From Methylocystis sp. SC2 (lineage in GTDB: Bacteria > Pseudomonadota > Alphaproteobacteria > Rhizobiales > Beijerinckiaceae): a stretch of DNA of 64,000 bases. Location: positions 1,458,501 to 1,522,500 of the forward strand of contig NC_018485.1 in assembly GCF_000304315.1 (NCBI RefSeq). Reading direction: 5' to 3'. Made by a program: the position numbers and the translations under genes. The notes below the pieces were generated by a model. It was given only the letters and a program-made list of their open reading frames with translations. It was not told the origin of the DNA and searched no databases. Below are positions 53,190 to 60,698 of the stretch, in pieces (the stretch's first letter is position 1; each line of letters begins with the position of its first letter).

Positions 53190-53388
53190 CGACGGTCGCC
53201 GTAGCGCCGAGCGTGATCGGCGGCCGACTGACTCTCAATTCCGGACCTGTGTTGCTGATCTCGTGTTCTGGACAGGACTCTATTGGCCGATCGGCGCGCT
53301 TCTCCCGAAGCCTCTGCGCCGGCGCAGTGACCTTCAGCCATGTGGTCCTCGGCGCGAGATTAGCGGGCGCCGCACGGGACCGCTGCGA

Positions 53389-53413
53389 GGAACAATCAAC
53401 CGATCTGGAAGTT
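53389..53413 (+). promoter_or_regulatory. EcfG-type (general stress) promoter of the DUF883-ku-ligD run
   Basis: GGAAC (53389-53393), 17 bases, GTT (53411-53413), 42 bases before the start at 53455. Four genes follow on the same strand with gaps of 18, 45 and 6 bases, so this element may drive Ku and LigD. Confidence 0.55.
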
Positions 53414-53454
53414 CAGTATTCGCCCAGCGGGGCGATAACAGCGGAGAAGCGGGC

Positions 53455-53775
53455 ATGAGCATAACATCGCAAGTCACGAACAAGGTCCAGGAGGCGCAGG
53501 AGGCCATGACCAAGGCGTCGGCGAACGCCGCCGCGAAGGCCGCGTCCATGGCCGACGACGTCAGCGCTAAGGTCGATGAAACCATGGAGAGCGCCGACGC
53601 CGCATTGGCGACGGTCGGCGAGCAATCTCGGCAAGTCGCGGAGAAGGCGCGTTCGGCGGGCGAAGGGCTGAAGACGACGGTCGAGGGCGCCGTGCGCGAA
53701 CAGCCGGTGACGGCGCTGTTGCTCGCCATCGCCGGAGGATTCCTCGTCGGGGCCATGTGGAAGGGCCGCAGCTAA
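53455..53775 (+). CDS. ElaB/YqjD/DUF883-like membrane-anchored stress protein
   Basis: The 106-residue protein is a long amphipathic helix rich in Ala, Glu, Lys and Ser, followed by a C-terminal membrane segment (VTALLLAIAGGFLVGAMW) and a short basic end. This is the ElaB/YqjD layout, in which the anchor ties the protein to the inner membrane; E. coli YqjD associates with ribosomes in stationary phase. ATG 53455 has GGAG nine bases upstream and an EcfG-type promoter before that. Confidence 0.75.
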   Translation: MSITSQVTNKVQEAQEAMTKASANAAAKAASMADDVSAKVDETMESADAALATVGEQSRQVAEKARSAGEGLKTTVEGAVREQPVTALLLAIAGGFLVGAMWKGRS

Positions 53776-53793
53776 TCTCGGGCGGGCAAGATC

Positions 53794-54291
53794 ATGATGC
53801 TGGATCCGCTATTCCAACGGGTTGACGAGAGTATTGCGAACGCGACGCGAGGAGCGTCGCGTCTCGCCATCGTTGCGGTCCTCGCGCTGCTCGCGCTCGG
53901 CTTCGCAACGGCGGCCGCCCACGCCTACGCCATGAGAACCTGGGGAGAGATCGTCGGCAACCTCGTCATCGCCGGAGCCTTTCTCTTCGCGGCGCTTATC
54001 GTTTATCTCGCGACAAAGGAGTCCGTCGCGACGGAAACTCAAGCGCCGGCAGCCGAACTCGAACAGAGCGGCTTTCCGCAACTCCCCTTCGTTGATCAGC
54101 TGTTCAAGCCGGATGGAAGCCTGGTGCGGTCGATCGGCTCCTCGATCGGCTCGATGGCGCCCGTCGCGGCGAAAGCGGTGGCCGAACGCGTAGCGCCAAA
54201 CCTCCATCTGATCATCGGCGCCGCCGTGGGACTGATGCTTGCGTCAAAAATCTCGGAAAAGCTTGACAGTACGAGGTCTCCGGAAGCGTAA
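53794..54291 (+). CDS. Small membrane protein (holin-superfamily-like) of unknown function
   Basis: The 165-residue protein has two clear N-terminal membrane helices (LAIVAVLALLALGFATAAAHAY near 23-44 and VIAGAFLFAALIVYLATK near 57-75), a polar loop and a weaker hydrophobic C-terminal segment (LIIGAAVGLMLASK). The first helices recall the phage-holin-superfamily-III proteins found with ElaB-like genes in alphaproteobacteria. It starts 18 bases after the DUF883-like gene and is probably cotranscribed. Confidence 0.6.
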   Translation: MMLDPLFQRVDESIANATRGASRLAIVAVLALLALGFATAAAHAYAMRTWGEIVGNLVIAGAFLFAALIVYLATKESVATETQAPAAELEQSGFPQLPFVDQLFKPDGSLVRSIGSSIGSMAPVAAKAVAERVAPNLHLIIGAAVGLMLASKISEKLDSTRSPEA

Positions 54292-54336
54292 TCAGCGGGC
54301 GCGCGTTCAGCCGCCCGCGAGCGTACGAGGTTTGCG

Positions 54337-55197
54337 TTGTCGCCGAGAGCGAACTGGAAGGGCTCTCTGAAGATTGCGGAGCTCACCTGTCCGGTGGCGC
54401 TTTACTCCGCGACGTCGACATCGGACAGGATCGCATTCCACACGATCAACCGGTCGACCGGCCACCGCGTGCGGCGGACCTTTGTCGATAGCGACACGGG
54501 GGAACCTGTCGACTCCGGCGATCAAGTCAAAGGCTATGAAGTCGGCAAGAACGAATATGTCGTTCTCGAACCCGAGGAGATCGCTCAGGCGACGCCAAAG
54601 AGCGATAAAACCCTGACGATCGAGACATTCGTGGATTGCGGCGACATCGACGCCGTCTATTTCGACAAGCCCTACTATCTATCCCCGTCGCAAAGCGACG
54701 CGAACGAACTTTTCGTTCTGATACGCGAGGGCATGCGTAAGAACAAAGTCGCGGCGCTCGCGAAGACCGTGCTGTTCAGGCGCGCGCGCACCGTTCTGAT
54801 CAGCGCCTATGGCGACGGGCTTCTCGCGACGACGCTGAACTTCGATTATGAAGTGCGCTCCGCGCAGCAGGCGTTCGACGACGTGCCCGAGGTTAAAATT
54901 CAGAGCGAAATGCTTCAGCTCGCCAAGCACATTATCGATACGAAGCGGGGCGCTTTCGACCCATCCACCTTCGAAGACCGCTATGAGGCCGCCCTCGCCG
55001 AATTCGTGAAAGCGAAACTGGAGGGCAAGCCGATCGCGCCGCCGCGCAAGGCTCGGGAAACCAAGGTCGTCAATCTGCTCGAGGCGTTGCGCGAAAGCGC
55101 GGCGCTTTCCGAGCAGAGCGACAAGGCTCCGGCCAAGAAGCAAGCGGCGCAGCCTCGCAAGACCAGGACGGCCGCGACACGGCGGAAAGCGAGCTGA
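54337..55197 (+). CDS. ku: Ku protein (non-homologous end joining), first copy
   Basis: The 286-residue protein starts WKGSLKIAELTCPVALYSAT (near 7-26), the standard bacterial Ku N-terminus. It keeps the ring-forming core (LEPEEI, IDAVYFDKPYYLSPS and KTVLFRRARTVLISAYGDGLLATTL) and ends in a lysine-rich tail that contacts DNA and LigD. Homodimeric Ku threads onto broken ends and recruits the ligase encoded by the next gene, six bases on. The start is a TTG with GAGG upstream. A second, divergent Ku lies 2.6 kb away on the other strand. Confidence 0.94.
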   Translation: MSPRANWKGSLKIAELTCPVALYSATSTSDRIAFHTINRSTGHRVRRTFVDSDTGEPVDSGDQVKGYEVGKNEYVVLEPEEIAQATPKSDKTLTIETFVDCGDIDAVYFDKPYYLSPSQSDANELFVLIREGMRKNKVAALAKTVLFRRARTVLISAYGDGLLATTLNFDYEVRSAQQAFDDVPEVKIQSEMLQLAKHIIDTKRGAFDPSTFEDRYEAALAEFVKAKLEGKPIAPPRKARETKVVNLLEALRESAALSEQSDKAPAKKQAAQPRKTRTAATRRKAS

Positions 55198-55203
55198 CCT
55201 CGC

Positions 55204-57762
55204 ATGTCGCTTGCCGATTACCGCAAGAAGCGCGACTTTGCGGCGACGCGCGAGCCGAAGGGGCGAGGCGTTCGAAAGACCGGCAGCAGCTTCGTCGTCC
55301 AGAAACATGCCGCAAGGCGGCTGCACTACGATCTTCGCCTGGAGATGGACGGCGTTTTGAAAAGTTGGGCTGTGACCAGAGGCCCAAGTCTCGTGCCCGG
55401 CGAGAAGCGGCTTGCCGTTCACGTCGAGGACCACCCTCTCGACTATCGCAATTTCGAAGGCGTCATTCCGGAAGGCCAATATGGCGCCGGCGAAGTGATC
55501 GTGTGGGACAAGGGCGTCTGGATTCCGGAAGGCGACCCGCATAAGGGTTACGCCAAGGGCCACCTCGATTTCGAGCTGCGCGGCAAGAAGCTCGGCGGAC
55601 GTTGGCATCTCGTGCGCATGGCCCGAAAGCCGCGGGAGAAGCATGACAATTGGCTGCTCATCAAGGGCGATGACGAATTTGCGCGTGCGCCCGAAGATGC
55701 GGACATACTTGAGGAGTTGCCGCGCTCGGTCGACACCGGACGCACGATCGGCGATGTCGCGGATGGCAAGCGGGCGCCGCGCCCGAAGAAAAGCGCCCTG
55801 CCGAAGCAGAGCGCCGCGTCGCGCTTGGATAAAACGACTTCCCCAGCGACGCCGCAAGCGCCTGCGGTGGACACCGACCCGTCTCGTCTCAAGGGCGCAA
55901 AGAAGGCGCCGCCGCCGAATTTTATTGCACCGATGCAGGCCAGTTCCGGCACCGCGCCGGCGAGCAAGGAATGGATTCACGAAATCAAATTCGACGGCTA
56001 TCGCGTGCAGGCGCGCATCGAGGCGGGACGCGTGCGGCTGCTCTCGCGCAGCGGCCTCGACTGGACGAAGAAATTTGGCGATGAGGTCGCGTCGGCGCTG
56101 CGCGCCCTGCCTCTCGGCGCCGGGCTCATCGACGGCGAGATCGTCGTCGAGACGAGCTCAGGCGCGTCGGATTTCTCCGCGCTGCAGGCCGATCTGAGCG
56201 CCGGGCGGACCGATCGCTTCGTCTATTGGGTCTTCGATCTTCTTTACCTCGACGGCTATGATCTGCGCGGCGCGACCTTGCTGGAACGCAAACGGCTGCT
56301 GCAACGACTCTTGGGCGCCGAAAGCGACGATAAGGTTCGCTTAAGTCTTCACTTTGAGGACAGCGGCGCCGTCGTGCTGGCGCATGCCTGCCGGCTCGGC
56401 CTCGAAGGCGTGGTGTCGAAGCTGCGGGAGTCGCCCTATCGTTCCGGCCGCGTGAAGAGCTGGATAAAGGCCAAATGCTTCGCGCGGCAGGAATTCGTCG
56501 TCGCGGGCTATACGCCCTCGACGGTGTCGCGCCGGGCGATCGGCGCCCTGGTGCTTGGCGTCTACCAGAATGGCGTCCTTTGCCATGTTGGCCGCGTCGG
56601 CACGGGATTTACGGCCGACATGGCGCATGAGCTTTTCGCGAAGCTCGATCCCCTGCGCGCCTCCTCGAATCCTTTTGGCGCGCGGCTCAGCGCGGATGCG
56701 GCGCGCCATGTGCGCTACGTGCGGCCCGAACTGGTGGCCGAGGTCGAATTTCGCGGCTGGACGGGCGATCAAAATCTTCGGCACGCCTCCTTTCGCGGGC
56801 TGCGCGAAGATAAGGACGCGCGCGACGTCGTCCGCGAAAGCGCGCCGCAGGTTGAGCGGGTGACAGCGGCGAGAGCGGAGCAAAGCGTCGTGAGGCTCAC
56901 CCATCCCGATCGGCTCTATTGGCCGGATCAAGGCGTCACCAAACAGGGCCTGGCGGATTACTACGCCGACATCTGGCGCTTTATCGCGCCCTTCATCGTC
57001 AATCGCCCGCTGGCGCTGCTGCGCTGCCCCAACGGCGTCGAGGGAGAGAAGTTCTTCCAGAAACACGCTTGGAAAGGCATCGATCCGAACATCGTGCTCA
57101 TCGACGATCCGAAAGGAGAAGAAGAGCCCCTGCTCAGCATCAAGGACCTCAACGGCCTGACCGCGCTCGTTCAATCCGGCGCCTTGGAAATTCATCCCTG
57201 GGGCTCGACGGCGTCTGACTGGGAGCGCCCCGACGTCATCATCATGGATCTCGATCCCGGCGAACAGGTCGCGTGGGAGTCGGTCATTGCGGCCGCGGAA
57301 GAAACGCGGGAGCGGCTCCAAGACCTTGGGCTCGCCGCCTTCGTGAAAACGTCAGGCGGAAAGGGGCTTCATGTGGTGGCGCCCGTGAAGCCTAAAGCGG
57401 CGTGGCCAGAGGTGAAGGCTTTCACCAAAAGCATCGCCGATGCGATGACGCGTGACAGCCCGAGCAAATATGTTGCGACGATCACGAAATCGAAGCGCCG
57501 CGGCAAGATACTCGTCGACTATCTGCGCAATCAGCGCGGCGCCACGGCCGTCGCGCCCTACTCCACCCGCGCCCGTCCCGGCGCCGCCGTGTCGATGCCG
57601 CTCGCCTGGGACGAACTTAGTCCGGCGATCGGACCTGACTATTTCACGATCGCGAAAACCCTCGCCCGCCTCGAGTCGCTGCAGAACGATCCCTGGGGAG
57701 ACTTTCGTCAAGCGGCGGCGCCGATCGAAACGCCGAAGGCGCGCAAAAGGAGAAAAACCTAG
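55204..57762 (+). CDS. ligD: Multifunctional DNA ligase LigD (phosphoesterase-ligase-polymerase)
   Basis: The 852-residue enzyme joins ends held by Ku. An N-terminal 3'-phosphoesterase domain (about 1-185; FVVQKHAARRLHYDLRLEMD) trims ends. A low-complexity linker leads to the ATP-dependent ligase domain (about 245-540), with the adenylated Lys262 in EIKFDGYR and DGEIV further on. The C-terminal polymerase/primase domain (about 560-850) carries the metal motif MDLDPGE and adds nucleotides. The order PE-LIG-POL is that usual in Proteobacteria such as Agrobacterium, and differs from Mycobacterium. It ends in the same CTAG as the convergent second ku gene (stops overlap). Confidence 0.95.
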   Translation: MSLADYRKKRDFAATREPKGRGVRKTGSSFVVQKHAARRLHYDLRLEMDGVLKSWAVTRGPSLVPGEKRLAVHVEDHPLDYRNFEGVIPEGQYGAGEVIVWDKGVWIPEGDPHKGYAKGHLDFELRGKKLGGRWHLVRMARKPREKHDNWLLIKGDDEFARAPEDADILEELPRSVDTGRTIGDVADGKRAPRPKKSALPKQSAASRLDKTTSPATPQAPAVDTDPSRLKGAKKAPPPNFIAPMQASSGTAPASKEWIHEIKFDGYRVQARIEAGRVRLLSRSGLDWTKKFGDEVASALRALPLGAGLIDGEIVVETSSGASDFSALQADLSAGRTDRFVYWVFDLLYLDGYDLRGATLLERKRLLQRLLGAESDDKVRLSLHFEDSGAVVLAHACRLGLEGVVSKLRESPYRSGRVKSWIKAKCFARQEFVVAGYTPSTVSRRAIGALVLGVYQNGVLCHVGRVGTGFTADMAHELFAKLDPLRASSNPFGARLSADAARHVRYVRPELVAEVEFRGWTGDQNLRHASFRGLREDKDARDVVRESAPQVERVTAARAEQSVVRLTHPDRLYWPDQGVTKQGLADYYADIWRFIAPFIVNRPLALLRCPNGVEGEKFFQKHAWKGIDPNIVLIDDPKGEEEPLLSIKDLNGLTALVQSGALEIHPWGSTASDWERPDVIIMDLDPGEQVAWESVIAAAEETRERLQDLGLAAFVKTSGGKGLHVVAPVKPKAAWPEVKAFTKSIADAMTRDSPSKYVATITKSKRRGKILVDYLRNQRGATAVAPYSTRARPGAAVSMPLAWDELSPAIGPDYFTIAKTLARLESLQNDPWGDFRQAAAPIETPKARKRRKT

Positions 57763-58562
57763 CGACGTTTGGCGCCGCGCTTTTCCGTATCGATGCTCTT
57801 GCGGAGCGCATCCATGATATTGACGACGTTGCTCGGAGCCGCCGACGCCGGTTTTTTGCGCGCGGGCGCGCGCTCCTTCTTCTTTCCAGAAATGATGTCC
57901 AGCAATTGCGCTTGCACGGGATCATGGAGCATCGCCGGATCCCAGTGACTCTTGCGCTCCTCGATCAATTTGGAAATCAGGGTGAGAGCTTTCGCGTTCG
58001 GCGCTTCGGCGCCGATCTTGTCGAGATAGTCCTTCGGATCGCGCACCTGGTCGGCGAAGCGCAACGTCCATAACACAAGCCCCTTGTCGCGCGGCTCGAC
58101 CATCACGGCGCGTTCGCGCCGATACATCACGAGCCGCGACAGGCCGACCGTCTTCGTCGCCTTCATCGCGTCGCGAATGACGGAGAAGGCTTCGACGCCG
58201 ATCGGATCGTCGGGCGCAAGATAGTGTGGCTTATCGAACCAGATCCAGTCGACGCTCGCCGCCGGCGCGAAGGTCTCGATATCGATCGTTCGCGTGCTTT
58301 CGAGGCTTAGGGCGTCAAGCTCTTCGTCTTCAAGCAGCACGTAATCGTCTTCGCTGCGCGGATATCCCTTCGCCGCATCGTCCTCGCCGATCGGCGCGCC
58401 GGAGACCGCGTCGACATATTGGCTGACGACGCGGTTGCCGGTGTGTCGATTAAGGATGTGGAAGCGAACTTTCTCGCCTTCCGTCGTGGCCGGCGTCATC
58501 GCGACCGGACAGGTCACAAGCGAAAGCTTCAAATAGCCTTTCCAGAATGACCGCGGCGCCAT
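57759..58562 (-). CDS. ku: Ku protein, second copy
   Basis: The 267-residue paralogue of the protein at 54337 starts WKGYLKLSLVTCPVAMTPAT and keeps the core ETFAPAASVDWIWFDKPHYLAP and LSRLVMYRRERAVMVEP. A shorter basic tail follows. GGAGG before ATG 58562 decides the start; an open extension upstream lacks homology. The two Ku proteins are clearly different in sequence, so they may form a heterodimer or serve different states, as in Sinorhizobium with several Ku genes. It is convergent with ligD and has its own EcfG-type promoter, divergent from the NepR-like gene. Confidence 0.93.
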   Translation of the reverse strand: MAPRSFWKGYLKLSLVTCPVAMTPATTEGEKVRFHILNRHTGNRVVSQYVDAVSGAPIGEDDAAKGYPRSEDDYVLLEDEELDALSLESTRTIDIETFAPAASVDWIWFDKPHYLAPDDPIGVEAFSVIRDAMKATKTVGLSRLVMYRRERAVMVEPRDKGLVLWTLRFADQVRDPKDYLDKIGAEAPNAKALTLISKLIEERKSHWDPAMLHDPVQAQLLDIISGKKKERAPARKKPASAAPSNVVNIMDALRKSIDTEKRGAKRR

Positions 58563-58596
58563 TCTACACCCCTCCGAGGGCAGGGAACTCTTCAAT

Positions 58597-58621
58597 AACG
58601 TTCGTTCCAAAGCATCGTTCC
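58597..58621 (-). promoter_or_regulatory. EcfG-type promoter of the second ku gene
   Basis: On the minus strand GGAAC (58621-58617) and GTT (58599-58597) are 17 bases apart, 35 bases before the ku start. It is divergent from the element at 58649. Confidence 0.55.
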
Positions 58622-58648
58622 GCTTCCGCCCTCTTCCCGCGCGTTTTG

Positions 58649-58674
58649 GGAACATTTGGCCTTCGAATATTGTT
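58649..58674 (+). promoter_or_regulatory. EcfG-type promoter of the NepR-like gene
   Basis: GGAAC (58649-58653), 18 bases, GTT (58672-58674). It lies 86 bases before the start at 58760. Autoregulated nepR genes commonly have this arrangement. Confidence 0.55.
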
Positions 58675-58759
58675 GAATTCAAGCATGACTCTTCATCTGC
58701 CCGTTGTCACTGGAGTCGACGGCTCCCGCATCGGAAGCGCCGCCCAAGGGCTCTTCGAC

Positions 58760-58972
58760 ATGGAAAAGAAGGCCGAAAGGCAAACGACGCAGGGCCGCCG
58801 CGGCGCGCCAAGGGCGCAGCGATGCGACGCCGCCCATCACCTCTCTTTGCTTGGGATCGATGGGGAATTGACCTCTGGGCTGCGCGACATGTACGCGACG
58901 AGCCTCTTAGAACCCCTGCCGGACAAGTTTCTCGACTTACTCGTGCGACTGTCGACGCCGGTCTCCAAATAG
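58760..58972 (+). CDS. NepR-like anti-sigma factor of the general stress response
   Basis: The 70-residue protein has the NepR core near its C-terminus: GLRDMYATSLLEPLPDKFLDLL (split near 42-63), matching the usual LRxxYxxxxxEPxPDRFxxLL pattern of two helices that hold EcfG. The N-terminal part is basic and disordered. NepR binds the sigma factor EcfG and is taken away by phosphorylated PhyR under stress. No phyR or ecfG is present in the window, so this may be an extra copy. AAGGG lies about ten bases before ATG 58760. An earlier in-frame ATG at 58685 would leave almost no leader after the EcfG-type promoter. Confidence 0.72.
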   Translation: MEKKAERQTTQGRRGAPRAQRCDAAHHLSLLGIDGELTSGLRDMYATSLLEPLPDKFLDLLVRLSTPVSK

Positions 58973-59043
58973 CTGACAGGGGCGTGCGCTCCAAAACGCG
59001 CGACCGGCGCCTTGAGTTGACGAAGCGACTAGAAAACAATGGC

Positions 59044-59080
59044 CAAAAAAATGATTGCCTGTCGTTCAACAGGCAATCAT
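59044..59080 (-). terminator. Intrinsic terminator of the 53-residue gene
   Basis: ATGATTGCCTGT (59051-59062) and ACAGGCAATCAT (59069-59080) form a perfect 12-base stem with a six-base loop. On the minus strand TTTTTTGG follows. It lies 23 bases past the stop codon of the gene at 59103-59264. Confidence 0.8.
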
Positions 59081-59102
59081 CGCGGATCAATCGTCGAGCG
59101 GG

Positions 59103-59264
59103 TCATTTTCGATTGCGCAGCCAATGCTCGATCTCCGCCTGTCGCGGTTCACGAACGGGGATGAGACGCTCCCGCGGCGCTTCGCTTTGCGGCAAAAGCA
59201 GCATCCTCGCGAGCGCTTCAACTATGCGCCGCCAGTCTACTCCAAGTTTCGGCTTCGAACTCAT
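59103..59264 (-). CDS. 53-residue stress-linked protein of unknown function
   Basis: The frame starts with ATG 59264 and has AGGAGAG six bases upstream. It encodes a mostly helical, charged peptide: VDWRRIVEALARMLLLPQSE near 9-28, then a proline break, and EIEHWLRNRK at the C-terminus. I recognise no family. The unit is complete: an EcfG-type promoter 37 bases before the start, a strong ribosome site and a perfect terminator after the stop. This supports a real gene although it is short. Confidence 0.65.
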   Translation of the reverse strand: MSSKPKLGVDWRRIVEALARMLLLPQSEAPRERLIPVREPRQAEIEHWLRNRK

Positions 59265-59300
59265 TTCAGCTCTCCTTGCATCGGAGAAGGATAAGAAAAC

Positions 59301-59325
59301 AACTCTCCCTTTTTAAGAATGTTCC
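59301..59325 (-). promoter_or_regulatory. EcfG-type promoter of the 53-residue gene
   Basis: On the minus strand GGAAC (59325-59321) and GTT (59303-59301) are 17 bases apart, 37 bases before the start codon. Confidence 0.55.
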
Positions 59326-59449
59326 AAGACGCCGGCAAAGCTCGGCGGGCGCGCCTGGACGAGGAATGGCGGACGCGCGCCGATGAAAAGCTCCGAACCT
59401 AAGGTTCGGGCCGATCGAAGAGGGCGGCGCGCCAAGCTTGCGACGCGCA

Positions 59450-59562
59450 GAGCGCTTCCCGATCACATGGAATCATGTGATCGATAAGGAATCGCTCCAA
59501 ATCAAAACGTTGGAGCAGGTTCTCATCGAAAAAGTCTGTCAACTTTTTCGGAACCTGCTCTA
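59450..59562 (-). repeat. RIME-like palindromic repeat, copy C
   Basis: This is a reverse-oriented 113-bp copy with both dyads intact (GATCACATG/CATGTGATC at 59461-59482; GAGCAGGTTC/GAACCTGCTC at 59513-59560). Its right end, CTGCTCTA, supplies the TAG stop of the CsbD gene. Confidence 0.9.
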
Positions 59563-59763
59563 AGACTTCAAAGTCTTGAGCCAAGCGTCCACGTCTTCGC
59601 GAATGCGGTCCCGCCCTTCGCCGTAACGTTCTTGGAGAACGCCTTCAAACTGCTCGCGCTTGCCGTCCATGCGCGCGAGATCGTCGTCGGTCAGTTCCGC
59701 CCACTTCTCTCTCACCTTGCCCTTGAACTGTTTCCAATTGCCTTCGACACGATTCCAGTCCAT
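59560..59763 (-). CDS. CsbD-family stress protein
   Basis: The 67-residue protein matches CsbD/YjbJ: it begins MDWNRVEGNWKQFKGKVREK, continues WAELTDDDLARMDGKREQFE and ends in an RYG...REDVDAWL segment. E. coli YjbJ is one of the most abundant stationary-phase proteins; the function is not known. GGAGG precedes ATG 59763, an EcfG-type promoter lies before it, and the final TAG comes from the palindromic repeat. Confidence 0.9.
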   Translation of the reverse strand: MDWNRVEGNWKQFKGKVREKWAELTDDDLARMDGKREQFEGVLQERYGEGRDRIREDVDAWLKTLKS

Positions 59764-59803
59764 CGCCGTCCTCCCAAGGCTAAGGAGCGTTCCACGCCGA
59801 CGG

Positions 59804-59828
59804 AACGCGGGCGCAACCGCTTTGTTCC
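59804..59828 (-). promoter_or_regulatory. EcfG-type promoter of the CsbD gene
   Basis: On the minus strand GGAAC (59828-59824) and GTT (59806-59804) are 17 bases apart, 41 bases before the CsbD start. Confidence 0.55.
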
Positions 59829-59873
59829 AGGATTCTGGCGGCAGGGGAATCGATTCGTAACGCTCATCGCCGT

Positions 59874-60404
59874 TCACGCGGCGAGGCCGCAGCACTTCTT
59901 GAATTTTTTGCCGGAGCCGCAGGGACAAGGATCGTTTCGGCCCGCCTGCTTGCCCTTCACGATGGGCGCATTCTTGCGATTGGCCTCTTCGAGGAAATAC
60001 CAGCGGTCCTCCTGCGCGTCGTGTCGGAACAGCGAGCGCTCCCGATGCGCATAGCGTTCGCCTTCGCTGGAGAAATGCGCGACGAATTCGACGTAGCCGG
60101 TTTCATCGCCCTGCAGCCCCTGCTCCGTCGACAGGATTTCAAGTCCGAGCCATTGCGAGTTGCGCGACCAATGCGTAATCGCCTTTCGGTCGAAATCGTA
60201 ACGCGACTCCGGCGCCAAAGAATCCACAAGGTAATCGATGTCGCCGAGCGCAAACGCCGTATAGCGCGAACGCATCAACGCTTCGGCTGTGGGCGCGGAC
60301 GCTCCTTGTTCGATGTAGGGCGCGCAGCACGCCAAGTAGGAGAGCTTTTGCGCGTCCATCGCGCGGCAAGGGCAAGTCTGGTCGGAGCGAGTCTGGTCGG
60401 TCAT
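59874..60404 (-). CDS. YchJ-like SEC-C motif protein (UPF0225)
   Basis: The 176-residue protein has an N-terminal cysteine motif (CPCRA, then YLACCAPYI, near 11-32), a central NTF2-like domain ([21 protein letters not shown] near 42-62) and a C-terminal SEC-C zinc motif ([17 protein letters not shown]). This is the YchJ layout. SEC-C motifs bind zinc and often contact ribosomes or SecB; the role of YchJ is not settled. ATG 60404 places the first cysteine motif at the usual place; the frame is open 18 codons further without homology. Confidence 0.9.
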   Translation of the reverse strand: MTDQTRSDQTCPCRAMDAQKLSYLACCAPYIEQGASAPTAEALMRSRYTAFALGDIDYLVDSLAPESRYDFDRKAITHWSRNSQWLGLEILSTEQGLQGDETGYVEFVAHFSSEGERYAHRERSLFRHDAQEDRWYFLEEANRKNAPIVKGKQAGRNDPCPCGSGKKFKKCCGLAA

Positions 60405-60479
60405 CCGCTTTGTTCGCGTAGGAATGATCTGTTCAGCGTCGGCGACGCCGGGACGCAATCCCCGACGCGGCGCGCCGGC

Positions 60480-60698
60480 TCAATGTTTGAGGCGCTTCAC
60501 GGCCTCTATTGCGATCGGATCGAGGCCGGCGCCGCCGTGATCGACATGAGCGATGATCGCGTCGCGCATGCGCGGCTCCCAGAACTTCCTCAAATGTTCC
60601 GTCATGCTCACAACGCCGTCGGGATGCTTCTGCGCCACGAAGAACGTGCCGATCTGGTTAGCCATTTTGACGAGCTTTTCGACCGAATCATGCGACAT
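60480..60698 (-). CDS. fdsD: NAD-dependent formate dehydrogenase delta subunit FdsD
   Basis: This 72-residue protein has the FdsD features: LVKMANQIGTFF near 9-20, a segment with HLRKFWEPRMRDAI near 35-48 and a C-terminal helix ending in AVKRLKH. FdsD is a small helper of the FdsABG complex that supports assembly or activity. It overlaps fdhD by 11 bases and is the last gene of the fds operon, reading away from the window end. Confidence 0.92.
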   Translation of the reverse strand: MSHDSVEKLVKMANQIGTFFVAQKHPDGVVSMTEHLRKFWEPRMRDAIIAHVDHGGAGLDPIAIEAVKRLKH

